From Aquilaria yunnanensis (taxonomy: Eukaryota; Streptophyta; Magnoliopsida; Malvales; Thymelaeaceae): a stretch of 64,000 bases of DNA. Positions 32,297 to 43,244 of this stretch are shown here, piece by piece. The notes under the pieces were generated by a model. That model did no database searches. It worked only from the letters and a program-made list of their open reading frames with translations, and had not been told where the DNA came from. Position 1 is the first letter of the stretch, and every line of letters starts with the position of its first letter. Made by a program: the position numbers and the translations under genes. The stretch spans positions 5,394,001 to 5,458,000 of the forward strand of contig CM077596.1 of NCBI GenBank assembly GCA_039654915.1. The letters are read 5' to 3'.

Positions 32297-32301
32297 CGAA
32301 T

Positions 32302-33985
32302 GTTTTACAATTACTTATCTGCTGAGCGTGCATCTGAATTGGATATTGGGGATGCTTCGCTGCTGCTTGATACTTTTAAGTGTAGGGCATCAGAAGATGT
32401 TGATTTCTTCTATGAGGTGCTAGTTGATAATCAAAACAGATTAAGTAGTTTTATTTGGATTGATGAAGTGATGAAGGCTGATTATACAACATTTGGTGAC
32501 GTCGTTGTGTTTGATACTACATTTCGAACCAATCGGTACAATATGTTTTGTGCTCCGTTTATTGGATTAAACAGTCACAAGCAGAATGTTGTTTTTGCTG
32601 TTGCTTTTCTTGTGGGTCAGAAGATGGAGCACTTTGTTTGGTGTTTTGAGTGTTTTAAGAGGGGCATGGGTGGAAAGCTTCCTCAGACAATTATGACAGA
32701 TCAGGATGGTGCAATTGGATCTGCAGTTGACCATGTTTTCTTTGGTGTTCAGCACAGATTATGTCTGTGGCATATTTGTGAGAATGCCAAGAAGAAGATC
32801 AAGGGCTTGATGTGCATTGAAAGTTTTTCCAAAATGTTTTATAAATGTTTGTATCATTGTGCTACTGCTAGTGAGTTTTATGACGCATGGTCAAAGATGC
32901 TTGGGAGTTTCAACTGTTGTAATGTGGGATGGTTGAAGAACTTGTATGCGGCAAGGTTTAAGTGGTGCCCAGCACTATGCAAGCACATTTTCTCTGCAGG
33001 TAATTTCACTGTGTAATTTGTGCATGATTAATGGAGATTTTGAATATAATGCTTAGGCAATTTGTTTGATATTAACAGACACTTTGTGTACGTTTTGACT
33101 GCAGGGATTCGATCATCACAACATAGTGAAAGCACAAATAGTGTTCTAACATCGCTTGCAAATAAACAAATGGGTTTGTTTGCTATTTTCACTGCTGTTG
33201 AGAACATGTTGAAAGACTGGAGAAATAGAGCACTTGAAGAAGATTTTCCAAATATTGGAGTGGTGAATGTGAGGGCTGAACACTCAAAGATATTGGTTGA
33301 TGCTTCTAAGGTATACACTCGTACTATCTTGAAAGAGTTTGAAAAGGAATTATTTGTTGGTGTTTTTGCTGAGTCAAAGGCTGTTTCTGAGGTTGGTGGT
33401 GTCATTGAATATGAGGTTTTGGTTGGGAATCAAGATTGGAAGAAATTTAATGTTAAGTATGATGCTGCTTCATTGTCTGTGTCTTGTTCATGTATGTTGT
33501 TTGAGGAGAGGGGCTTGCTTTGTTGCCATTCATTGCGTGTGTTGAATGTGAATAATGTGCATGAAATTCCTAAGCAGTATATACTTCACCGTTGGACCAA
33601 GGAAGCAAGGATTGTTGTGGATCAGGATGGGAAATATTTGTGTGGTGATGCATTTTCTACAATTGCTTGGCGTACTAACATGATGAGGGGCTTTTTATCA
33701 TTGGTAATTGAGTGTCAAAAAGATCAGGAATGTAGGTATGTGTGTGAGCAAGGACTGCTGTCAATACAGAAGCATATTTTGAAGATGAAGGCTGGAACTG
33801 CCAGTGCCAGCAAAGAGTGTCAGACAATTAGCAGTGCTGGGTCTTGTTCTGAAGTGGATGTTTTGAATCTTGCGTTTGTGACATCTAATATATTTGGATC
33901 AAAGCGGAAGAAGAGTGGAGTGGATTTCAACCGTGGCCGTGGATGCAGGGGCAGGGGCAGGGGCAGTGGTAAAGGGCAGTGGTAG
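32302..33985 (+). pseudogene. FAR1/FHY3-like MULE transposase-family gene, 3' part
   Basis: Right of the CGAAT duplication the exon interrupted at 21116 resumes in the matching phase and runs to 32999. It carries the MULE transposase core: VVVFDTTFRTNRYN with a catalytic-type D, a GLNSHKQNVVFAVAFL segment, MTDQDGAIGSAV with the second D, and HRLCLWHICENAKKK. Intron 33000-33104 (GTAATT..GCAG) keeps the frame. The last exon (33105-33985) starts GIRSSQHSESTNSVL and includes a SWIM zinc finger (CSCMLFEERGLLCCHSLRVL, a C-x-C-x9-C-x-H pattern). It ends with a Gly/Arg-rich tail. Apart from the element B insertion no stop was seen in this part. Confidence 0.82.
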
Positions 33986-34311
33986 GGGCAGGGGTGGTCC
34001 AGTATAGTGTTCGATAGGAATAGTCAAAGTGTCTATAAACCATTGTTGAAATGTCTACAGAGTTAAATTCATAGTTACAACTGAAGTTTATTGAAATGTC
34101 TACAGGTTATTTGCTTACAGTACACATAAAAAATGTAGTGTGATAGTGGAATTTTCTAGAGAATTAAGTGGATATGGGAATGATAAGGACTATGGTTTCT
34201 ACAATATCAATTAATTCTTTTTATTTACAATACTAGTTCTTAATTTACAATGTGTGTAGAATAATACATATTTCAAATAAAATAAAATATATTTCAAAGA
34301 CAATATAATAT
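33986..34311. other. Convergent 3' spacer between FAR1-like and F-box genes
   Basis: AT-rich and non-coding. It contains three copies of the (G/A)TGTCTA motif (near 34029, 34051, 34097) shared with the introns and spacers of the neighbouring genes up to about 41.2 kb. Confidence 0.4.
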
Positions 34312-35046
34312 TTATATGTTTGGAGCTGTCCTTTTTAAGAACTTGCAAAATAGTTTTGCTTCGCATCTTCGCATGCAAGGCTTATAGCAAATTGGGCTTG
34401 ATATGTACGCTCCTGTGTCAGGGAGATTTGGCCTATCATGTGGTGATTGACAATCTTTAAGATTGTGTCCGATGGCAACAAGCCTTTTGTTAAGTGCCCA
34501 TAAGCGAGTAAATGTTTGTCGTACAAGCCTTCGACATTCTGCAATCTTCCATGGCCTTTGCCTTCCATTTCCCCCCTCGATGATAAGAGACAATAATTCC
34601 ATTGCTTTGGTCTTTTCATGTTCCTGAAATGGTGATATGATTGCTATTATTCCATACAAGTATTGGGCCTTACTATTGCCCTTTTCGGCTGCTCTTTTGA
34701 GGAGTTTGAGCCCTTCGATTTCATTTGCAGTTATAAAATATTGAGCGATACCTTCTTCTGTCAAGGCATCTGTATTTTCAACTTCCATGCACCGTTGGTG
34801 GATATAACACTCTTTTGGGCGAAATGGTGTGAAAGATAAATCATTTATGTTCAACCTTTGGTACACCAACTTATCATCTGCAGCCTTGTGAAAGACCTTG
34901 CAAGATTGTGCAGCGTTGCTAAGGTCATTGATGGATGAAGCACCAACATTTGAGAGTATCTCAGTAAGCATATAATGTGGTAATGATTGAATTGTTTTTT
35001 GGAGGGTATGCTTGGAGATTTTCTTGCTCGGTTTCAAGTTGTCCAT
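34312..35046 (-). CDS. F-box protein with Sel1-like repeat region, At1g67623/At2g35280-like
   Basis: A single-exon 244-residue frame starts at ATG 35046. Residues about 20-60 form an F-box (SLPHYMLTEILSNVGASSIND, then SCKVFHKAADDKLVYQRLNI). It matches the plant pattern of an F-box followed by a 'cluster of hydrophobic plus AxxDxYVFQH' segment. Residues about 95-150 (EEGIAQYFITANEIEGLKLLKRAAEKGNSKAQYLYGI) resemble a Sel1-type helical repeat. The C-terminus has a few cysteines (CYKPCMRRCEAKLFCKFL) but no complete zinc finger. F-box proteins recruit substrates to SCF ubiquitin ligases; partner and target are unknown. It is convergent with the FAR1-like gene. The frame is intact, which is unusual here. 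Relatives often occur in transposon-rich regions. Confidence 0.78.
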   Translation of the reverse strand: MDNLKPSKKISKHTLQKTIQSLPHYMLTEILSNVGASSINDLSNAAQSCKVFHKAADDKLVYQRLNINDLSFTPFRPKECYIHQRCMEVENTDALTEEGIAQYFITANEIEGLKLLKRAAEKGNSKAQYLYGIIAIISPFQEHEKTKAMELLSLIIEGGNGRQRPWKIAECRRLVRQTFTRLWALNKRLVAIGHNLKDCQSPHDRPNLPDTGAYISSPICYKPCMRRCEAKLFCKFLKRTAPNI

Positions 35047-35225
35047 TTTTTAAACAAGTGTGTAGGATGAAAAGGTGTTGAAAAGGTGTTGAAAACTTGT
35101 GGTTATGGTTGCACATTTTATAGGTGATGAACAGGTGTTTGGTCGGTTATATTGTGTATTACGAAGAGACGTCAGACTGTTTCATTTTGCGAACATATGT
35201 GCTGCTTCGGTCCTTAGGCGCCTTT

Positions 35226-35467
35226 TCGTATAATTATGGATTAGATATTTAATTGATTATGTTTTTATCGAGTAATAATTTATGTAGTGATCCAAGATTA
35301 TACAATTACGTTTTTAATACGACTAAGAATTCATGTACTCAACCAATCGTATAATTAAGGATTAGATATTTAATTGATTATGTTTTTATCGAGTAATAAT
35401 TTATGTAGTGATCCAAGATTATACTGTTATGTTTTTAATACGACTAACAATTTATGCACTCAACCAA
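35226..35467. repeat. 121 bp tandem duplication
   Basis: Two units, 35226-35346 and 35347-35467, share TCGTATAATTA.GGATTAGA and ACTCAACCAA ends with a few differences. It is AT-rich and non-coding, lying between the F-box gene promoter side and the Ulp1-like gene end. Confidence 0.85.
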
Positions 35468-36184
35468 GTTATATATTATGAGTGTTTAAACACTTTAATT
35501 ACTGTTAGTACACAATTTGTTAATCTATAGAAGACACTTTTGCAAAATTTGTACTGTATATAAAACAACTGTTTCAGACACTAACAGTATCAAACAATAC
35601 GATTAACAACTACTTTGTCCTATAAGAAGACATATCACAAGCTATGAAACTACTTCCTAGACATATAAGAAGACAACTATTTTGTGCATGCTAGCAATCT
35701 AACCTATAAGCAACTGTCACATGTTAACTACAAGTTATCTGTAAGTCAAGTTAAGCAGCTTTTGCATTTTGTAGTCTATTTGCATTTGTTAAAACAGTAT
35801 CTTTCACCTGGTTGTGCGGATGCAACATTAAAGTAGCTGCAATTTGCATTCTGTACTTATTCATGATTTCTTTCTGCAAAGTCAAAAATAATAGTGTATA
35901 AGTAGTAATTTGATAGTGCATCAAGAAGACATTATAGATGTTATAGTTGTTACCGGTCCCAGGTCAAAAACAAACGGTTGGCCATGATATAATTCCATAT
36001 GTTTCATTGCAAAAATGGCACAGTCTTTTGCATTCCTCATGTACTGCCTGTAGGTCTTTTTCCACAGCAAAGAAATAAATGTGGGTTGGTATCTTCCAAT
36101 TTCATATGCAAGGGGATGTTCCCAGGAGTCAAGCCATTTGCTGATGATTTGTCTCTGTTAAAAGTAAACGGTGTTATGTTTTCA

Positions 36185-36415
36185 TAAGACACTTCGAATC
36201 GAAATGATAGACACTTTGAATTGAAATAATATACACTTTGAATTGAAATAATAGACACTTTCAATAAAAAGAATAGACACTTTGGATAAGACACTTTGAA
36301 TTGAAAAATTACACTTTGAATTAAAAAATAGACACTTTGTATTTAAATAATGGACACTTTGTATTTAAATAATGGACACTTTGAATTGAAATAATAGACA
36401 CTTTGAATGATTACC
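36185..36415. repeat. Minisatellite of about 22 bp TAGACACTTTGAATTGAAATAA units
   Basis: At least nine imperfect units lie in an intron of the Ulp1-like gene (between the exons carrying the catalytic His and Cys). Each contains AGACACTTTG or GGACACTTTG. The core is the same TAGACAC/GTGTCTA motif dispersed through the region. Confidence 0.85.
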
Positions 36416-38880
36416 AGAAGAAAGGGAAACTGTTCATATTTTCCCATCTCCTCATCCCTGTTGTCCATGACCTCTATCTTCTTGCTTTCAGTGTTAATGC
36501 AGAACACGCTGAAGTGGACATCTTTAGGACATATGAAGAACAGCTGTTTCATAAAAACTTATTTTAGGGGCTGGGACACCATGAATAATTGTGTAGTACA
36601 TGTGCAACCATGCAACAAGTTTTTCATAATAAGTGTGCACTTACAAGTTTGCAACCATGCAACATTTCTTTCGTGATGTGGTTGTATTGGAGCCACAGGT
36701 TGAGCATTTGGCATATGATGTTCTCCTTATTAGCATTCTTCTTGACAACTTCAGGATCAAACTTATTGTTGACAATTATGTGGAAAATGCAGGCCTGTAA
36801 CAAAGATTAGTAAATAGATGTTAGACTTAAACAGAGTGAGTTTTTAAGATGTTACAGACAGGGTTTTACTTACAGATGCATGGCTGGGGAGGAAGCAACG
36901 TTCTGAAAACTCTTTGTTCAACTCTTTTTGATTCAAAGTATAAGCATAGGTGGTTATTATAGAGTCAAAAACCAATTTTTCAGGTCTTAAACTGTGGAAT
37001 TCATTCCTAAAGTTGAAGACATCTGGTGTGAATTTTGCCAGCCGCTCACTGCAATTGAAATATAAGCAGTAGACAGTTCTCAGTAAATTTGCAGTAATTG
37101 AAATAAATGATCATTGGCTAATAATTTTTTTTTCCTGCGACACTTACTTGAGTGATTCTTTCATGCTCCATGCATAGTCTACAACAATAGACTCTGTGCT
37201 TGTGAGGTATAAAGGGAGTGTTTTCTTGAACCGTTGGAGATATGGGGATTTCAAGAAAACTGATTTCTTCTTTGCTCTAGCTGGCCTATCAGCTTTCTCC
37301 TGACTTCCATCTATTCCCAAATTGAAAGAAGGTCCAGTTTCTAGATCAAAGTCTAGAACTGTTGGTATTGGACCTTCATCATCTGGCAAGTCAAGCACAA
37401 ATGGTTGAGCAAGGTCTTCAAGCTCCTGATCATTATCATTTTGCTCATCAGGTGTGCATTAGACATTTTTAGATTGCAGTGCAATCTGTGCCAGCCTTGC
37501 TTTCTCCATTGCATCCATCACTTGCTCAACTTGGAGAATGAATTTCTCATCCCATGGGCTGCTTTCAGCAGTGCCAGGATTGAGCTCATGCGACCTCTGT
37601 ATCAGCTTTGCAAGTGGAGTTGTAACAAGAGGGAACAGCTCACAGACTCTTGCAATTTCTTGTTCCACTCTTTTCATTGCAAGAGCTGCTTCTTGAACCT
37701 TATTATTTAACTGCTTCATTCTTGCTATGAATGAGTTGTCAGAGTCAGCAGGCTGTTGTTGCTCCTTGCTTTCAGAGTCAGCAGGCTGTTGTTGCTCCTT
37801 GCTTTTAGGCATACCTTCTGCTGGTTGCTCTTTGCTTTGAGGCTCTTCAGGCTATTTTTCTTGAGTTTCTGCAGCAGTCTGGTCAGCCTTCTTTTCTGGC
37901 TGCTCAGGGTGATCAGACTTCTTTGGTACTTTTGGAGCATCAGCTTTTGGAGTATTAGCAGAAGGAAGATTGGCTGATAGTATTTGTCCTCTGCCAAATC
38001 CACCTTGACTTCTCTCTTCATTTAATCTTCTGAGGACAATATCATTTGTCCAACCTGTGATTGATGGGAAAACTCTAGTGACAAGAGTTTTCCCCCTGAA
38101 CATTACCCGGTCAAGATAAAACATCTGCACATTTAAGACCAGTTAGTATGAAAGTTGTTAGTATGAAAGTTGTTGACAAATAAACATGACACATTTACCT
38201 GTAGGAAGTAGAGGCATGCACCAATGCATTGGTTGTTGACAGGGTCCTCTTTGTACTTGCTAATTTGCGTAGCAAGTGTGTTCAAGGTGTAGGCACAGAA
38301 GTTCAGCTGATGGCATGCAGAAAGATCCTTCAATGCTTTATGAACCCTCCAATTGCAGCTGGATCTATTGGATGGTACAAGCAGCTTTGTGACTATGTAG
38401 ATGACAAAGTGAAGCTTGAAATCTTGATCTGCCTTTGATGAGTTAATCACTATGCTTGAAATTTGACTTGTCAATGGTCCATTTTCCTTCCCATGCTGCA
38501 TTCTCCACTGTCGAAGTTCCGGGTCATTTGCACGAGAATAAGGGTGTTCATCAACCACCCTTGGACCAATGGGAATCCCTAACACATTATGCACATCTTC
38601 AGCCGTTATCTTGATCGTTGAATGTTTGGATATGCGCAAGGTTGTGTCATCCGGGTTAAAATGGTCCACTAGCCACTGTACTAGGTTTGGGAAAAGCCTG
38701 GTGCATGTTATGTTGAACAGCGATCCAAATCCAAGCTCTTTGATTGCATTAACATGCTTTGTGCTAGTGGAGAGTAAATTCATTGTCTGCCTAACCTGTC
38801 CAGGGTTGCACCATGTTCTATACATTATGCTGCAATGAAATGTTACGTTTCAATAGTTAAAAAATTTTAATACAGTAATG

Positions 38881-39540
38881 ATAGACATTTGTTAGTGAGG
38901 CAATGGACATATTACGTATAACAAGTAGACACATTGTTGAGAAACAGTAGACACTTTCTCAGAAAAGAAATGAACCAGTAGACACTTTTCCAGAAAGAGT
39001 TCACAGAGAACCAATAGACATTTGATAGAGTTCCAACAGACATATTATGTATAACAAGTAGACACATTTTCCAGTAAGGGAATGAACCAGTGGACAATTT
39101 TTCCGAAAATAAATGACCAGAAAAGTAATGTAATATGAAACACTTTTCAAGTAAACACTTGATAGATAAATAATAGACAGATTATTGAGAAACAGTAGAC
39201 ACTTTTTGAGAAAAGAAATGAACCAGTAGACACTTTTCTAGAAAGAGTTCACAGAGAACCAATAGACATTTGATAGAGTGCCAACAGACATATTATGTAT
39301 AACAAGTAGACACATTTTCCAGTAAGGGAATAAACCAGTTCACAAATTTGCAGTAAATAAATGACCAAAAAAATTATGAAATAGAATATACACTTAATAG
39401 ATAAATAATGGACAGATTATTGAGAACTAATGTACACACTTTTCCAGAAAAGAAATCAACCAGTAAAGAAATAACCAGTATACAGAGAATCAATAGACAG
39501 AGTATACATAAGCAGTGCACACTTTTTGCATTAAAAAAAT
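38881..39540. repeat. TAGACAC-rich intron with a 248 bp duplicated block
   Basis: The intron between exons 3 and 4 of the Ulp1-like gene contains many AGTAGACAC or AATAGACA units. A larger block starting GAAACAGTAGACAC at 38941 is repeated from 39189 (period 248 bp). The shared sequence includes GAAAGAGTTCACAGAGAACC and TATTATGTATAACAAGTAG. A third partial unit is more diverged. Confidence 0.8.
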
Positions 39541-41030
39541 AAGCATAATGTGAAAATGCATTGTGAATAGAATATACCGCTTTGAGGTTGAAGGGCTGGC
39601 ATTCTGTTTGCCTTCTTTTCTTACTGGGGGGTTAGGTTTCTTTGCAGGGCTTGGCTCTTCCTTTTGTGCTTTCTTTGCTGGGGGGTGAGGTTTCTTTGCC
39701 GAGCCTGTGTGATGCTGTTTCTTATACTTTGCAGCATCATTCTGCTTAGATTGAGCAGTGTCTTGTCTTCTTCTGTAAATGATAGGCTTTGCTGGACTTG
39801 GCTGTTCTCGAGTTGATGTCTGTTGCCTCGTGTTTTGTCTGTGTAAACAACCAAAAAGAAAATGTTTTCATGCGCTACATAATGTGTCTACTACAAGAAA
39901 CAAAAGTGTCTATATGAAACTTTATGACATGAAGGGTAGTATTCAAATACAAATATACATAAACATAAGGGATAAGATGCACATTAGACTTTTCATGTTA
40001 AAAGAAAACAAAGTAGGTAACTTAACTGAGATTAAAATAGGGCAATGAAGAGGTTTCCCATGTCTGTTATGTTTGAAAACACTGTTCCGAGTATCAAAAA
40101 AAATATACTGTCCCAATTTGTTACTGAAAGCAAAAGCAACATAACTGAAGTTTCAGAAAGCCTCCTGTTCTGTATCACGCTTAACCAAGAAACCACAATA
40201 TTAGTAGCTCTAATGTGTTGCTCCAAACTATGCCGGTATCATTGCTCATATACAAACAAACAGCAAAGATGTAATGAGTTCTGACAAGCTAGTAATTCAT
40301 CCTCCAATATTGCAACACATGCAACTGTGTTCAGTAGTTTTGTAAACTGATTTCAGTATATGCATGAAAAGTGTGTGCACTAGCTACACAACGTGTCTAC
40401 ATCAATAAGTAATAGTGTCTATTATGCGCTAAATAATGTGTCTACTACAAGAAGCCATAGTGTCTATATGATAGAAGAGTGTATTTAGGTTGCTTACGAA
40501 GGGGAGTTTCAACCCCTGTTCAAGAACGGTGGCGGTTTCACGGTGAGTTTTATTTTTTGTCTGCACAGAGAACGAGAATACTCAGAAGAAATCTCAGATT
40601 CTACAGTAATATTTGTGTTTTACCTCTTGTGTTTTGGTTCAGTTTCAGAAGCATGTGTTGGATGTTGTTTTTGCTTGCTTGTCGCCAGTTTCTCTTTATC
40701 TCGCCTGAAATTGTCAGATTATATGTTAGGTTTTGATTAAGTAAAATTGTCATAAATGAATCGATAATGAGGTTCGAAGAGGAAACGTAGAGAAGTAGAA
40801 AAGGCTATCCGGTGCATGGCCGGCGTTCCGACGTGTTGCCGGAACTTAAAACGCACTATAAAAAGCTAGAGAACGCCGGCGAGTTGTCGGAACTGAAAAC
40901 GTACAATAAAAACCTAGAGGACAGCGGTGAAATGTACGAAGGTCTACCTTTCTTGTTGTTTCTTGGTGAAATCACCGTAGTAGTCGTCTTCTGTAGCGGG
41001 AAGCGCGACGAGCTTTCGATTATCAGCCAT

Positions 41031-42460
41031 GGCATTTTCAATTGCAAAGGAGAGAAGTGAACAGTTGCAGGAGACGAGTTACGGGAAGCGTGTAGTTTGA
41101 ATTCGCAGAGTTTTGTGAAACAGTTTTAAAGCGTGGGTAAAATTGTAATTTCAGTTTCGAAGTAGGCTGGGTCGTGGGCTTGGGCGGCAGTGAATAGTAT
41201 TGGGCTCCTATGTCTAATTAGACCTATGTCTATAATATAATATCTAAAAATTTAGTGCATAATTCCCCGAAGGACCGCGAAATTTATGTCGATGCTTAAG
41301 ATAATATTGTTTCTCTTCTCAGTTGACTGGGCTAGGTATCGATTCGATAATGGAGTTCCCAAAGTGTCTTTAGGGTTTGTGGTTGTTTAGTCATCAGAAA
41401 CTCCGAAAGGAATGGCAGAAATAACATCATATTGCATTGATGACTATTTTTAATGTAACATGCTTTAACTTTAACTTTAACTTTTTCACGCAATTATAGA
41501 GATGCTGTGGAATAAACCATTAAAAGTAATTTACTTGCACCGCTTACATATATACCTATAGACCAAACCACTAAACTCTCTCCACTGTATAAATTGTGTT
41601 ACAGATGCTTGATTGCCCATTTTGTTTCTTCAATTTCTCAAATCTTTTAAATCGATTGGATTTGTCAAGCCCTAGTATATAGACATAGAAACCATGTGTG
41701 GTTTTGTTAATTAATCGACCGATAAGCACTACAAATTTAGCAGTAGTTTGCATTATAATTTTTCGAACGGCAAAGACAAATTTTTATTGACTAAAATTAT
41801 TTTTTTGAACAGCAATGGAAAATATTATTAGCAGAAAAAAGAAATTACATCCCAGTTTAGAAAGATTTTGAAACAAAACCCTAAACTCCAATAGAGAAAA
41901 GTGTACCTCCAAATACCTTAAAACCACGCAACCCTAGAAATAAATACCCCATGTAGAAACACCTAACAACTCTCTCTTGACTTACAAAACAACACTTCTT
42001 ACAAACACCAAAGAGATGAGAAAACCAAGGCCTAAGAACCTACCACAGAAAATAACAAGACATTAGCTGAAGCCCACCATGAAAATCCCACCTTCAAAAC
42101 ATCTAGCAACTTCGAAAAAGAGAGCCATATCTTGGAGGAGAGTAGAACATTGGCCGGCACTCCTGTTTTTTATAATTAACTGGTAAAGAATTTTCCAGTG
42201 AAGAAGAAACATGCTCGGCAATACAACCTTTATTTTTCTTACCAGAAACCCCCTGTTTAATATCATAATTAATGATGTATTTTAATCTTTCTAGTTCACG
42301 ATAGACTAAAAATATGGTTACAGTATAATTTGGATTATAGTTTGGTCATTTATGAAACACATCTTATAAAGATATTAGATCATATTTCTGAAGTGTACGT
42401 TCATAGTACATGAACCGTATTGAATGCGGAGAAAATATATATTCTTTTTCTTGTGGAGTA
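41031..42460. other. 5' flank of the Ulp1-like gene and non-coding spacer
   Basis: 41031-41270 is presumably promoter/5' UTR of the Ulp1-like gene and ends the zone with TATGTCTAATTAGACC motifs (about 41210-41235). From 41270 to 42460 no gene is seen. A segment near 41757-41870 (TTTTTCGAACGGCAAAGACAAATT, A-rich with AATATTATTAGCAG) resembles the 3' tail of a LINE in reverse, but this is weak. Confidence 0.35.
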
Positions 42461-42479
42461 AGTCACTACAAGGAAAAAG

Positions 42480-42960
42480 TCATTTAGCGACGGCTATTAG
42501 TGACGACCAGCCTTCACTAAACATGAAATAGCGACGACACACCGTCGCTAGAAATTCGGTTGCTAATTTACTTGCCGCTAATTTTTTAGCGATGGATACC
42601 GTCACTAATTAGCGACAACTAAATGTCGCAAAATAAATTGTCACAAATTTTCCAGTAACGGTATTTGCCGGCACGTTAGCAACATTTTGTCGTCGCTACT
42701 TAGTGACGCGTAGCCGTTGTTAGTTAGTGACGTTTAGCTGTCGCTAGTTAGTAACGCATAACCGTCACTAGTTAGTGACGCATAGCCGTCGCTAGTTAAT
42801 GATGCATAAACATCGCTATTTAGTAACGCATAGCCGACGCAACTTAGTGACACATAACCGTCGCTACTTAGTGACTCGTAGCTGTCGCTATTTAGTGACT
42901 TTTAGCCGTCGCTAATGACTACTAAAAATTTCAGACTTGTAGCGGCCGCTAGTTCCATTA
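42480..42960. repeat. CACTA left subterminal repeat array
   Basis: About twenty imperfect units of the form TAGTGACGCATAGCCGTCGCTA occur, many in both orientations, so that GCGACGGC and GCCGTCGC stems could pair. Arrays of this kind are the binding sites for the TNPA-like protein of En/Spm elements. Confidence 0.85.
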
Positions 42961-43244
42961 TATACATCCATACGAATTTAGCTATGTCATGGTCAACAAT
43001 TTCATCAGCAAACCTCCACTATACGTGTCCATTCCATACAACCCAAACACAAAACTAGTTCCCAGTAATCCAAAGTTATGTTATACACTTCCAAAAATCA
43101 TAAACATAACAATTGATATTTAGAACGCATACAGTGTCACAATGTATTTTGATGTATGTACAATCTTAATAATTATAGTCAAACAAGTTCATGGGATATA
43201 ATTCTACCCTAATGAAAACCAGTTTTATGATGAACAGTACCTAA

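Larger units (their letters stand above)
35751..41030 (-). pseudogene. Ulp1-like (C48) cysteine protease gene, ten exons, two nonsense codons
   Basis: Splice-consistent exons on the minus strand: 41030-40948 (MADNRKLVALPATEDDYYG), 40704-40624, 39838-39578 (Lys/Pro-rich), 38829-38199, 38124-37148, 37048-36874, 36794-36645, 36543-36415, 36154-35954 and 35873-35751. Exon 4 holds a region typical of plant transposon-borne Ulp1 genes (FNPDDTTLRISKHSTIKITAEDV, then IGACLYFLQ joined to MFYLDRVMFRG). The C-terminal exons carry the protease: His in CPKDVHFSVFCI, an aspartate in EVMDN, and Cys in NAKDCAIFAMKHMELY. All these introns preserve frame. Two in-frame stops in exon 5 (37852-37854 TAG, 37459-37461 TAA) are the only clear lesions. 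A small exon between exons 2 and 3 may be missed. Such proteases cut SUMO-like proteins. Confidence 0.78.

Noticed and set aside
36185..36415. Minisatellite considered as a CRISPR-like or satellite centromeric array
   Set aside because: Only about nine imperfect units inside an intron with the same motif dispersed in neighbours; no spacer structure.
19640..41270. Terminal inverted repeats for a single large element around the FAR1, F-box and Ulp1-like genes
   Set aside because: Compared 19.5-19.9 kb with the reverse complement of 41.0-41.3 kb; only short TTTACCC- and CTAATTA-like words are shared, not enough to claim TIRs or a target duplication.
42480..42960. Regularly spaced short repeats that could be mistaken for a CRISPR array
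   Set aside because: Units are imperfect, occur in both orientations, lack unique spacers of constant length, and sit next to a CACTA terminus in plant DNA.
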